A DNA stretch of 64,000 bases from Trebonia sp035294225 (GTDB lineage: Bacteria > Actinomycetota > Actinomycetes > Streptosporangiales > Streptosporangiaceae): the NCBI GenBank assembly GCA_035294225.1, contig DATGLH010000082.1:1-64000 (forward strand), written 5' to 3'. Both the position numbers and the translations under genes were made by a program. Positions 9,158-17,702 of this stretch are shown in pieces; the first letter of the stretch is position 1, and the number at the start of each line of letters is the position of its first letter. The notes beneath the pieces are model-generated. The model did no database searches. It had not been told where the DNA came from and was given only the letters and a program-made list of their open reading frames with translations.

Positions 9158-10612
9158 ATGCGATCGCGCGGTCCCCGGCCGTCCGGCGCGGCTGACGCTG
9201 CCCTCGTCGCGCTCACCCGCGCCGCGAACCACTCCGTGCTGTGGATGGCGCTGGCAGCCGTGCTGGCGCTGGCCGGGGGGCGGCGCGGCCGGCGGGCCGC
9301 CGTGCGCGGCCTTGCGGCCCTCGCGCTCGCCTCGGCGGTCAGCAACGGCCCGCTCAAGCTCGCCTTCCGCAGCCGCCGGCCGACGCGCCGGCCGGCGCTG
9401 GTCAGCCGCCCCCGCAGCTACTCGTTCCCCTCCGGCCACTCATCTTCGGCGTTCGCGTTCGCGACCGCCGCGGCGGCGGAATTCCCCGCCGCCGCGCCGG
9501 CCCTGGTGCCGCTCGCCGCGGCGGTCGCCTACTCCCGGGTGCGTGTCGGCGTGCACCGGTGGCTGGACGTGCTCGCCGGCGCCGCGATCGGAGCCGCGTG
9601 CGGAACAGTCGCCGGCACGGCCCTGCGACGGCTCCGGCACCCGCGGCAGGCGCCGCGGGACCGCTCTCCCGGGCGGCTGCCCCGAGAGGTCGTGCTGGTC
9701 GCCAGCTGGCAGGCGGGAGGCGGCGCCGGGCTGGCCGCGGCGCTGGACCAGATGCGGCGCGGAGGGCTCTCCGTCGCCGCGCAGCTCGGTGTCGAGGACA
9801 TAGGGCGGCTGCCCGCGCTGCTGCGGGACCTGGGCGGCGGCCCGCGGCTGATCGTCGCCGCGGGCGGCGACGGGACCGTGGGCGCGGTCGCCGACTGCCT
9901 CGCGGGCAGCGAGAGCGTGCTCGGCATCCTGCCGCTCGGCACCTCCAACGACTTCGCCCGCTCGCTGGGCATCCCCGTCGACCCGAGGCGGGCCGCCGCG
10001 CTGCTCACCGGCGGCAAGATCGCCGCCGTCGACCTCGGGCGCCTCGTGGCGCAGGGAAGTCCGCCCAGGCACTTCGTGCACGCCGCCACGGCGGGCCTGA
10101 ACGTCAACTTCGCGCGGTTCGCCACCCGGGCTTCGGCGCGTGCCCGCTACGGCCACCTGACCTACCTGGTCGCGGCGGCCAACGCGTTCCGCGACCGGCC
10201 GGCATTCGACTGCGAGCTGCGCTACGACGGGCGCAGCGAGAAGCTCACGCTGACGCAGCTGTCGGTGATCAACGCGCCGGTGTTCGGCGGCGCGCTCGGG
10301 CTCAGCGTGCGTGGTTCCGATCCCGACGACCGGCTGCTCGACGTCCTCGCGTTCGAGGACATCCCCGTCCGCCGCCTGCTGCTCGCCGCGTCCTTCCTGC
10401 TGCTGCGGGTCAGGCGGCCCCTCGCCGGGGTCCGGGCGATGCACGTCAGCCGACTGCACGTGCACACGCCGCGCCCGCTCGCCGTCGCCCTGGACGGCGA
10501 GGTGGCCGGCCAGCTGCCCGGCGACTTCGAAGTCGCCGGCGAGGCCCTGCGCGTGATCACCCCGCTGGAGTTCGAGGACGTGGACGGAGGAATCGCCTTC
10601 CGTTCCGGATGA
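9158..10612 (+). CDS. PAP2 phosphatase-diacylglycerol kinase fusion protein
   Basis: 484 residues with two enzyme domains. Residues about 1-165 form a PAP2-type membrane phosphatase with the three motifs KLAFRSRRP, SFPSGHSSS (near 91) and SRVRVGVHRWLDV, between hydrophobic segments. Residues about 175-484 are a diacylglycerol/sphingosine kinase-like catalytic domain, with AAGGDGTVGAVADCL near 236, PLGTSNDFARSLGIP, and the C-terminal LDGEVAGQLPGDFEV. The pairing puts opposing lipid phosphate activities, dephosphorylation and phosphorylation, on one membrane protein. Actinomycetes encode such fusions; substrates such as phosphatidate or isoprenoid phosphates are inferred. Confidence 0.92.
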   Translation: MRSRGPRPSGAADAALVALTRAANHSVLWMALAAVLALAGGRRGRRAAVRGLAALALASAVSNGPLKLAFRSRRPTRRPALVSRPRSYSFPSGHSSSAFAFATAAAAEFPAAAPALVPLAAAVAYSRVRVGVHRWLDVLAGAAIGAACGTVAGTALRRLRHPRQAPRDRSPGRLPREVVLVASWQAGGGAGLAAALDQMRRGGLSVAAQLGVEDIGRLPALLRDLGGGPRLIVAAGGDGTVGAVADCLAGSESVLGILPLGTSNDFARSLGIPVDPRRAAALLTGGKIAAVDLGRLVAQGSPPRHFVHAATAGLNVNFARFATRASARARYGHLTYLVAAANAFRDRPAFDCELRYDGRSEKLTLTQLSVINAPVFGGALGLSVRGSDPDDRLLDVLAFEDIPVRRLLLAASFLLLRVRRPLAGVRAMHVSRLHVHTPRPLAVALDGEVAGQLPGDFEVAGEALRVITPLEFEDVDGGIAFRSG

Positions 10613-10693
10613 TCCCGCGCGCGCCCCCGCCGCCGGTCAGCCGGGCGGATTATCCCGAACGCGACCGTGGCGTCTGTGGCGGCGGCACGTTCC

Positions 10694-11284
10694 TCAGGCT
10701 GTCGCCTTGTCCAGCGCGCTTTGCAGGGACTGGATGTAGCCCTGGCTGGTGTAGCTGGCACCGGAGACGGCGTCGATGCGGGCGCTTTGCGCCGCGAGGG
10801 TCTCCCGGTTCAGCTGCGGGATGGCGTTGGCGTCGATCTGCTGGCTGAGGCTGCCGGCGTTGGTCTCCTGCAGCACCTTCACCCCGGTGATCTTGCTGCC
10901 CTGGAGCGTGACCTGGACCTGCATCGGCCCGTACTGGGTGTTGACCACCGCGCCGGTGAGGGTCCGGGTGGCGGCCGAACCGCCTGTGCCGCCCTGCGCC
11001 GCGGGCGAGGCGCTGCCCTGGGCGCCGCTCCCGGCCGCGGGCGAGGCGCTGCCCCGGGCGCCGCTCCCGGCCGCGGGCGGGGTGCTGTCCCGCGGCGCGG
11101 GCGAGGCCGAGCCGGCGACGCTGCCGCTTGCCGCCGTGCCGGCGCCGCCGGCCTGCGCGGACATACCGCCGCCCTGGGTGCCTGACATGGGGGCGGCCGC
11201 GGTCGTGCCGGCGGCGTGAGTCTTGTACGAGAGCAGGGCGGCGAGTCCCGCGGCCGTGCCGGCCAGGGCGATCAGGAGGCGCAT
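10694..11284 (-). CDS. FMN-binding domain protein, membrane-anchored
   Basis: 196 residues. An N-terminal hydrophobic segment (LLIALAGTAAGLAALLSY) acts as signal or anchor. A low-complexity Ala/Gly/Ser/Pro linker follows, in which PAAGSGARGSAS-like units repeat, and then an FMN_bind domain. The C-terminal DAVSGASYTSQGYIQSLQSAL matches the covalent flavinylation site, where FMN is linked to the Thr of an SGAxxT motif. It lies 18 bases downstream of the flavocytochrome-like reductase on the same strand, so the two probably form an extracytoplasmic electron-transfer pair. A flavin transferase (ApbE) for attachment is not visible here. Confidence 0.88.
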   Translation of the reverse strand: MRLLIALAGTAAGLAALLSYKTHAAGTTAAAPMSGTQGGGMSAQAGGAGTAASGSVAGSASPAPRDSTPPAAGSGARGSASPAAGSGAQGSASPAAQGGTGGSAATRTLTGAVVNTQYGPMQVQVTLQGSKITGVKVLQETNAGSLSQQIDANAIPQLNRETLAAQSARIDAVSGASYTSQGYIQSLQSALDKATA

Positions 11285-11302
11285 CGGGGGTTTCCTCCCG
11301 GG

Positions 11303-12970
11303 TCAGAATTCGAAGGATTCGTGGTGGATGCGGCCGCGGGGCACCCCGGCGGCTTGCAGGGATTCGATGGCTGTGGCGGTCATGCCAGGCGGCCCGCACA
11401 GGTAGACCTCGTGGCGGCGCAGGTCCGGAACCATGGCTTGCAGGTATTGCGGGGACAGCGGGTCGCCGCCGAGCTCCTCGCGGGTGCCCGTGACGTAATG
11501 GACCCGGCCGCCCCGGTCGGCGGCGATCGCGTCCAGTTCGTCGCGCAGCACGATGTCGCGGGGGTCGCTGGCGCGGTAGATCAAGGTGACGCGGCCCGGC
11601 GGGAGGGCGGCGAAGATGGCCCGCAGCGGGGTGATGCCGACACCGCCGGCCAGCAGCAGCACCCGGCGGCGGCTGCGCTCGGGAACCAGCGCGCCGAACG
11701 GCCCCTCGGCGATCACCTTCGTGCCGGGCCGCAGCGTGGCCAGGGCGCTGCTGTAGTCGCCGCGCAGGGAGACGGTGATCCGGAGCATGTCCGGGCTGGG
11801 CAGCGCCGACAGCGAGTAGGGGTGGGATTGCCCCCAAAGGCCGCGGGCCAGGAACCGCCAGCGGAAGAACTGGCCCGGCTGCGCGCGCAGTTCGTCCAGC
11901 CACCGGCCGCCGATGTACACCGAGATCACGTCCGCCGATTCGGCGCGGACGCCGATCACGTGGAACCGGTGCCGGGTGAACTGGAGCAGGGGGGTGACGA
12001 CCCGGTACCAGACCACGAGCGCCGCGACAACGACGTACATGGCCGACCAGAAGAAGCGGGCGGGCAGGCTGGCCACGAACTGGGCGCCGTCGGCGAACTG
12101 GTGGCTGAACGCGAGCGCGATCGCCAGGTACGTGTAGAAGTGCAGGTAGTACCAGGTTTCGTAGCGCATGCGGCGGCGCGCCGCACGTGCGGAGATGATG
12201 CCGATGCCGACCAGCAGGAGCCCTGCCACGGTGGCCATCAGCACGTCCGGGTAGCTGCGCAGCAGCGTGCCGGCCTCCGGGACCAGGCCGGTGTGGGCGG
12301 TGACGGCGTACCCCCAGGTAATCAGCAGCGCGTGCGCCACGACCAGGCAGATGACGTACCGGCCGCCGGCCGCGTGCCAGCGGGCGAGCCGGTCCGAGCC
12401 CACGCCACGCTCCAGCGGCGGCAGCCGTGCCATCAGCGCGACCAGGACTACCACCCCGTACCCGGCGAGCAGGCCGGTGATCCGGCCGGCCCCGGTCAGC
12501 GCGTCTCCCAGGCCGGATACGCGGGGCGTGTCGGCCCACCACAGCCCGAGCACGGCGACGGCCCCGGCGGCGATGACGCCCAGCACCAGTTCCGCCCGCG
12601 CCCACGGCCGGCCGGTCCGCACCGGTCCCTGCCGCGCGGCCGGGACCGGGCGCGCGGGGCCGGGCCGCGCCGGGCCGGGTCGCGCCGGGCCGGGTCCCGC
12701 CGGGCCGGGTCGCGCCGGCGCGGGTGCCCGGCTGGGCACTGCCTGGGCCGGTGCCGGGCCGAGCGGCGCCTGGGCCGGTGCCGGGCTGAGCAGCGCCGGC
12801 CCGGGCCCGGCCGGCCTCGTCCCGCCCGGAACACGCCCCAGCGGGCCGGAGGGTGACGGGCGCGGGGCGGGGAACGCCACCCGCGGGCCCGGCCGCCCTG
12901 GCCGGACACCGTACCCGGCCTGGTAATCCGTCGCACCAGCCACTCTCGCTGCTCCCTCCGCCATGGGCAT
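11303..12970 (-). CDS. Ferric-reductase-like transmembrane flavoprotein (FAD/NAD(P)H oxidoreductase)
   Basis: 555 residues. The first ~140 are Pro/Ala/Gly/Arg-rich, including a 5-residue GPARP-like repeat encoded by near-perfect DNA repeats around 12650-12790. A multi-pass ferric-reductase-type membrane domain follows, with possible haem His residues in CLVVAHALLITW and YYLHFYTYLAIALAFSHQF. The FAD site is HPYSLSALPS, the nucleotide site is LLAGGVGITPLRAIF, and the end carries YLCGPPGMTA. Electrons from NAD(P)H would cross the membrane through haem, probably to the adjacent FMN-binding protein. The start could be one or two codons further in (ATG-x-ATG). The repeat-rich head is cytoplasmic by topology and has no known role. 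Confidence 0.9.
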   Translation of the reverse strand: MPMAEGAARVAGATDYQAGYGVRPGRPGPRVAFPAPRPSPSGPLGRVPGGTRPAGPGPALLSPAPAQAPLGPAPAQAVPSRAPAPARPGPAGPGPARPGPARPGPARPVPAARQGPVRTGRPWARAELVLGVIAAGAVAVLGLWWADTPRVSGLGDALTGAGRITGLLAGYGVVVLVALMARLPPLERGVGSDRLARWHAAGGRYVICLVVAHALLITWGYAVTAHTGLVPEAGTLLRSYPDVLMATVAGLLLVGIGIISARAARRRMRYETWYYLHFYTYLAIALAFSHQFADGAQFVASLPARFFWSAMYVVVAALVVWYRVVTPLLQFTRHRFHVIGVRAESADVISVYIGGRWLDELRAQPGQFFRWRFLARGLWGQSHPYSLSALPSPDMLRITVSLRGDYSSALATLRPGTKVIAEGPFGALVPERSRRRVLLLAGGVGITPLRAIFAALPPGRVTLIYRASDPRDIVLRDELDAIAADRGGRVHYVTGTREELGGDPLSPQYLQAMVPDLRRHEVYLCGPPGMTATAIESLQAAGVPRGRIHHESFEF

Positions 12971-13586
12971 GCGGCATGCGTCCTCGCTGGTTCGAATGTG
13001 CCTGGTTCCGGCCAGCGGCGGGTGGCGGTTTACCAGCTGGTAAGGACTTGCAGAGGCAACGCAGAGCCAGCCGCGGCCGCCAGGTCGCGTGCCGCCCGGG
13101 CCCCGGTGACCACGGCGGCGAGACCGTCGGCCTGCTTCAGGCCGATGACCAGCGCCGATGGCGATCGTGTTCCCCGAGTACCGCTGCCTCAGCTCACCGG
13201 GCGTGCCCTCGGCGATGAGCCGGCACCGTTGCGCATCCCGTGCTGCCTGAGCAGCGGAAACCGGTAGCGGTGCCTCATCGCTAGCCCGGCGATGAGGGGA
13301 CGGCCGACCGTGCCTTCACCCGTCTCCGCGCGTACGGGTATGTCCGAGGGAGCTTACCGGAGAAGGCCACTTCACGTGGCCCGCTGCGACCGGCCTCGTT
13401 CTGTCGCGACCGATCCCGGCTGGACACCGCCAACACCTCGGTCGCTGGTCCGCAACGGGCATCTGGCTGGATCGGCGGATGCTAGCCTGACTTCGAAAGG
13501 GTACGCGATTCAGATCCCATCCGTCCCGGCAAAGCTGCTTTCCCGCCGCCGGTTCAGGACTGCACAGGTTGAACGGGAGCCGGAGT
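12971..13586. other. 616-base gap holding an ABC ATPase fragment
   Basis: Apart from the short ABC transporter ATPase remnant at 13030-13240 and the presumed promoter of the reductase next to 12970, I see no gene. Bases 13241-13580 contain no convincing frame on either strand, no strong hairpin and no mobile-element end. Confidence 0.5.
13030..13240 (-). pseudogene. Remnant of a DrrA-like ABC transporter ATPase (C-terminal scrap)
   Basis: On the minus strand, RLIAEGTPGELRQRYSG is readable at about 13235-13180. This matches the segment after the last ATPase motif in drug-efflux ABC ATPases ('GRVIAEGTPxELK'). The frame is then broken. A second frame continues as LKQADGLAAVVTGARAARDL to a TAA at 13030, compatible with a C-terminal regulatory tail. 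No Walker motifs remain. Weak but specific similarity; could be chance. Confidence 0.35.
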
Positions 13587-14222
13587 ATGACTGAGGCATA
13601 CGACTGGTCGTGGCTGCGGAACAGGATCCCTGTTGTCGACCTATCCGCGTACTTGTCCATGCCAGAGGATGTGGCCCGTCTCATTGAGGTGCGGGACGGC
13701 ATGATCCTGCACTGCGAGTCTCCCTCACCCAACCATGTAGCCATCTGCGACAACTTCAAGTCCGCGATGCGCGATGCCGTCGCCAAGAGGTCTGCCGAGG
13801 AACCTTGCCTGCGGGCCAGCGGAGAGCTTGACATGCTGGTATCCGAGGTGCCCTTCCACTTCAAACGTCCCGACGGGATCGTCTACCGGTGCGTGGAGGA
13901 GCCACGCGGGAAGTGGAAGACCAAACCGACCGCGGCCGACACGCTGCTCGTCATCGAGGTCGTCTCACCGGGTACCATCACGGCCGACCTGGTGGACAAA
14001 CGGGCCCTGTACGCCAGGCTCGGAATCCCGCAGTACTGGATTGTCCGCATGACGAACGACGACGGCCCGGTGCGCTCCATCGAGACGCTCCGGCTGACCG
14101 CAGACGGAACTTACGTCACTGAGCGCGTGGCGGTTCGTGCCCACGGAGAACCCCTCGCGGTCAAGGCATCTGATCCGCTTGAGGTCTCGATCGGCTGGGA
14201 TCAACTCGACCTGTGTGAGTGA
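13587..14222 (+). CDS. Uma2-family (DUF820) putative endonuclease-fold protein
   Basis: 211 residues from ATG 13587, preceded by GGGAGCCGGAGT; an upstream TTG in frame is less likely. The fold is PD-(D/E)XK-like: KRPDGIVYR, then LLVIEVVSPGTITADLVDKRALYARLGIPQYWIV, which carries the acidic and Lys residues of the family. Uma2 proteins are abundant in cyanobacteria and actinomycetes, often in accessory DNA, with no settled function. It sits directly left of an insertion sequence. Base use is less GC-rich than its neighbours, which fits acquisition by transfer. Confidence 0.9.
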   Translation: MTEAYDWSWLRNRIPVVDLSAYLSMPEDVARLIEVRDGMILHCESPSPNHVAICDNFKSAMRDAVAKRSAEEPCLRASGELDMLVSEVPFHFKRPDGIVYRCVEEPRGKWKTKPTAADTLLVIEVVSPGTITADLVDKRALYARLGIPQYWIVRMTNDDGPVRSIETLRLTADGTYVTERVAVRAHGEPLAVKASDPLEVSIGWDQLDLCE

Positions 14223-14462
14223 ATCCAGTTCGCGGACGATGTTGGCCCTGGCCATGGCTTTTCACCTTTGGCGCGCGGGGACGGTGCCGTACATGCGGTC
14301 TCGTGCCAGCAAGCCCGGCATAACCGCCGCGCGTCCTGCTCGCCGGGGTTCCTCGCCCAGCCCGGGATCACTCTCGGACCCCAGCCGCCGCCGGGAGGTA
14401 CAAATGCTGGCCCTTCAACCTCTGGTGCCGTTCGTGGCCGGCCGGGTGATCACGAACAACAT

Positions 14463-14480
14463 CTAGATCGTTGATCGGGG
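14463..14480 (+). repeat. Left terminal inverted repeat of the IS982-like element
   Basis: CTAGATCGTTGATCGGGG, an exact inverted match to 15517-15534. It lies 66 bases ahead of the transposase reading frame. Confidence 0.85.
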
Positions 14481-14546
14481 TTTAGTGGCTGGCGGGCGGC
14501 TCGTGCCGCGACACGCCGCGCGGGGTTCGTGACCTGAAAGTGAAGA

Positions 14547-15504
14547 GTGTCCAGGATTCGGCGTGCCTACACACGTCCGGACCTCTGGAGCCCAGCCGTG
14601 ATCGCCGCCCTGGACACTCTCCTGATCGCACTGTACGTGGAACTGGACGACCGCATCATCCCTGCGCGCGGTTTCACCCGGCGCGGGCCGGGCGGCCGGC
14701 CGGCGGTGACCGGCGCCGAACTCGTGTGCACTGCAGTGGCGCAGGTGCTGCCGCGGTTCGATGACGAGCGGCACTGGCTGCGGATCGCGCCGCGGCTGAC
14801 CGGGCACCTGTTCCCCCGGCTGCTGAGCCGGGGCGAGTACAACACGCGGCTCGGAACCTCGCGCCGCTGGTGGAAGCCGCGCTGCGCTGGCCCGCGGACG
14901 CTACCCCCGCGACTGCGGAGCAGCTGCGGCTGATGGACGCCACCCCGGTCCCGTGCGGCACCTCCGCCGTCACCGCGAAGCGCCCTGACCTGTGCGGATA
15001 CGCCGGGTACGGGTACTGCCCGAGCCGTTCCCGCTGGTACTGGGGATGCAAGCTGCTGCTGATCTGCACCTGCGACGGGACCGTGACCGGGTTCAGCCTC
15101 GCGAACCCGAAGCTGCACGGCGAGCGGGACCAGGCCCGGCAGACCCTGCAGCGCCAGCCGGCGAACCGGGCCGCCCCCGGCAGCCTCATCGTCACCGGCA
15201 AGGGCCTGTGCGGCCAGGACACCGAGGACCACTTCGCCGGCGAGGACCTGCACTTGACCCTCGGCCCGCCCGCAGGGACGAGAAGCAGCCCCGGGCCTTC
15301 CCGAACTGGCTCCGCCAGCGCGTTGAGGCGGTCATCTGGCCCCTGAAGAACCAGCCCGGCCTCGAACGCCACGGCGGCCGCATCCCCGCAGGCCTGTGGA
15401 CGAGGATCATCCAGCGGCTGCTCGCCCTCAACGCGGCCATCTGGCACAACTGGCTCACTGGCGCACCCGTCAAGCGATTCCTGATCGCCTATGACCACAT
15501 CTGA
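14547..15504 (+). pseudogene. IS982-family transposase, two frameshifts
   Basis: Three consecutive pieces in different frames rebuild a typical IS982 transposase of about 315 residues. Piece one (14547 to about 14852) carries LDDRIIPARGFTRRG and DERHWLRIAPRL. Piece two (about 14852-15265) carries NLAPLVEAALRW and RLMDATPVPCGTS with the first catalytic Asp, then YAGYGYCPSRSRWYWGCKLL. Piece three (about 15265-15504) carries WLRQRVEAVIWPLKNQ, LERHGGRIPAGLW and AIWHNWLTG. Shifts lie near 14852 and 15265. The second catalytic Asp seems lost, since VTGKGLCGQ stands where members have a D-K pair. Clearly a dead gene. Confidence 0.88.
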
Positions 15505-15516
15505 CCTGCTCGCATT

Positions 15517-15534
15517 CCCCGATCAACGATCTAG
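15517..15534 (-). repeat. Right terminal inverted repeat of the IS982-like element
   Basis: CCCCGATCAACGATCTAG, the exact reverse complement of 14463-14480. It begins 13 bases after the transposase stop. Confidence 0.85.
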
Positions 15535-16171
15535 CCGGGGAGGTGCCCGTGCCGTTGGCAGGCCTGCCGGAGCGGAGCCGGTGCTGGCGGTCGTGCCCTG
15601 CCCCCGACCGCGGGTCGGCGCGGAGGGGCTCCGGGCATCGCCGGGTGTCCGGCAGGGCGTGGCGGCACAGTTCCTCCCGCCCGTCCGCGGCGTCGCTGGT
15701 GCCGGACCGGGCATCCCGTTGATCCCGCGGCGGCGGGACGGTGACCCGGTCCCGCGGCGCGGGCTCACCCGGGGGCCTGGACGGGGCCGGAGCCGCCCTG
15801 GGCCGGAGCGAGAGCCTGCGGGTACAGGCCCTGGTCCGCTTTGATCCGCGCGGTGGCCGCCATGCGGCGATCACCTCGTGCGCGGTGCGGCCGATGGCCA
15901 GCCCGGCCGCGTCAGACAGCGCGGCGAGCAGGGGAAACCAGCAGCCGTGCCGTCAGGCAGCTGCGCTAGACGGCGGGTCACAGCCGTTCGCCGGACGCAG
16001 TCAGATGCGAGCGCCCGGGCAGGCCGTACCCGCCTGGTTGAGACGTGCGGTAACAAACGAGAACGGCTGGCATGCGAACTTGCGGCCCGCGCAGCCGGCA
16101 GAGGCCGGCCGCCGGCGGCAGAGGGGGTAAGGGGCGACGGCTGGCACGGATCGCGCCGCCGCGTCAGCAGT
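15535..16171. other. Degraded region right of the IS, no intact gene
   Basis: No intact gene is visible. On the minus strand, about 15920-15770, two adjoining frames read AALSDAAGLAIGRTAHEVIAA and then MAATARIKADQGLYPQALAPA ending at a TGA near 15775. They look like two halves of one gene split by a frameshift, but I do not recognise the family. The rest is GC-rich sequence with shadows only. Confidence 0.4.
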
Positions 16172-16465
16172 TCAGAAGAATCCGAGGCCAGGGAGGAGCC
16201 GGGCGGCTGCGCCGATGATCTCGCCGCCGGCGGCCGGGCGCAGGCCCTGCCGGGCGGGCAAGGCGGCGCAGGCCTGCCGGGCGGCGTCGCAAGCGAGGAT
16301 GCTGCTGCCATCGGGTGCCGCCGCCGTGACCAGGCGTGCAGCGCCCGGGGCTTGCCGCGCCCGGTCCGGCCGCGGCCAGCCGTCCGCCGGTGCGCCCTGC
16401 ACACGTTCGCGGTGCCCCTCGGCTGGCAGCTGCCCGGCGGTAGCCTTTCCGCCGGCCCGCCGCAT
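16172..16465 (-). pseudogene. HEPN-type (SAV_6107-like) partner protein, probably truncated
   Basis: The ATG at 16465 overlaps the TGA of the nucleotidyltransferase remnant (TGATG) and has a strong GAGGAGG upstream, so the two were an operon. The 97-residue frame reads AEGHRERVQGAPADGWPRPD, then ILACDAARQACAALPARQGLRP. This matches the helical HEPN-like proteins that follow nucleotidyltransferase genes in Streptomyces. Relatives run to about 140-160 residues; here the frame ends abruptly at LLPGLGFF, suggesting a frameshift or premature stop. In intact pairs the HEPN protein is the toxin-like partner. No RxxxxH motif is seen in what remains. Confidence 0.55.
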
Positions 16466-17060
16466 CAGCCGTCCTCCTCGCGCGGTTCTTCCCCGGTGAC
16501 CCGGGCAGGCGGCGGCGGGCGGATCTGCCGGATCAGCGCATCCGATGCCGCAATCCAGCGGGACCGGGAGCACAAGACGGGGCTGACCTGCAATCCGAGC
16601 CGCTGCCCGGCGCGTTCGGCCGCCTCATGCAGGCCGCGGCGCGCCGCCTTTCCGATGACCAGGACGCCGGTATCGTGCGGCGCATGGCCGGGGATGCCCT
16701 CCTGCCGCGCTGCCCATGAGCCGTAGATCGCCACGGCGATCGCCTCCAGCGAGCCGGACTCCCCCCCGGCCACCAGATGCGGGCCGAACGCCAAGGCAGG
16801 CAGTTCCGTCAGCGGCCGCGCGCGGCGGCCTGCAGGGTCCGCGAACACCAGCCTCGCCGTCCCGCGCGGCGTTCCCCGGTCAGCCCGGCGGCGGCCAGCC
16901 GGGCCGCTTCACGCTGCGCCGTAGCCGGCGGCAGGCGAGAACGGCGCGCGGCCATGGACGAGGCCCTGCCGGCTGACCCGGCCGCCATCGCGGGCGGCGG
17001 CCCGGCACGCCGGCACGCCAGGTGACCGCCTTCAGCCGATGCGCGGAAGATCACGGGCAA
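16465..17060 (-). pseudogene. Frameshifted winged-helix nucleotidyltransferase (MNT-type antitoxin-like)
   Basis: Two frames on the minus strand join near 16863. The first carries RLPPATAQREAARLAAAGL-TGERRAG, the winged-helix end. The second continues ARLVFADPAGRRARPLTELPALAFGP and then the nucleotidyltransferase signature AIYGSWAARQEGIPGHAPHDTGVLVIG. Intact relatives have GSW...DVDVLVIG; here the second Asp of the D-x-D is replaced (DTG), so catalysis would be lost even without the frameshift. The N-terminal HTH before RLPPATAQ is badly eroded. Its coupling to the HEPN gene marks it as the decayed half of an NTase/HEPN two-gene module. Confidence 0.6.
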
Positions 17061-17702
17061 GGCAGGCAGCCAGAAGAAAAGCAGGGCAAGGTACCGGGGC
17101 GTCGCGGGCGGACCCCGAAGGCCAGCGAGCCCGGGAGCAGCGGCCCTGGCCGCACAGAAACTCAACAGCACGCCCGGGGCGGGGAAGGGGCACCCGGCGG
17201 CGGCCAGCCGGCCCCGGCGGCGCGGGGCCGGGCCGGAAGCCGCGCAGGCGCCGAACCGGGCGCCGGGTTCGGCCGGCGACTGCTTCATCAAAACCCGCGG
17301 ATGAAGACGTATGCCCTGGCTCCGCGGCTTGCGACGGCGGGGATACCTGCGGCGGAGGCCCTCGCCGCCCGGGCGCCTGCTGCCTGGTGGATGCGACGTG
17401 GGCGGTGGCGGGCCCGGACCCGCTCCGGGACGTCCTGGATCATCTGGGCCCGCGCCCCGACACCGCCCTCGCGGAACTGAACTGCACGCTGAAACCCAGC
17501 GGCAAAGCGCTGGCCCAGACACCCCACCAGGCAGCGGCCGGCTTCTACCGCCCCGGCGAAGAACCCGCCGACGCCGAGACAATCCCGCAGCTCGGAACTC
17601 GGCTTGGAAGTCGCGGCGGCGGGAATACCGGCCGCAGATCGTCGTCACCACCGAAGGGCCGCAGACTGTCGTCACCACCGAATGAGCGAAAGGAGAGCGG
17701 CG
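17061..17702. other. Gap of ~640 bases with a possible flavodoxin-like scrap
   Basis: No intact gene. On the plus strand, about 17385-17550, a frame reads DATWAVAGPDPLRDVLDHL, then LNCTLKPSGKALAQTPHQAA. The NCTLKPS segment resembles the first strand of NAD(P)H-dependent flavodoxin-fold reductases, but nothing after it supports a full domain. Bases 17642-17656 and 17670-17684 are identical GTCGTCACCACCGAA repeats. AAGGAG directly before 17703 serves the next gene. Confidence 0.35.

Larger units (their letters stand above)
14463..15534. mobile_element. IS982-like insertion sequence with 18-bp perfect terminal repeats
   Basis: The element is bounded by CTAGATCGTTGATCGGGG at 14463-14480 and its exact reverse complement at 15517-15534, 1072 bases end to end. 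The outermost CTAG on each side could instead be a 4-base target duplication, giving a 14-base inverted repeat and a 1064-base element. The length and transposase fit the IS982 family. The transposase is frameshifted, so the copy is probably inactive unless served in trans. Confidence 0.85.

Noticed and set aside
13965..14255. 96-codon minus-strand frame beginning MARANIVREL with an AAGGTG site
   Set aside because: It lies wholly antisense to the Uma2 gene and its later residues have no pattern; the start may be a relic but no gene can be supported.
15878..16726. 282-codon plus-strand frame
   Set aside because: It is antisense to the NTase/HEPN remnants and has no domain of its own.
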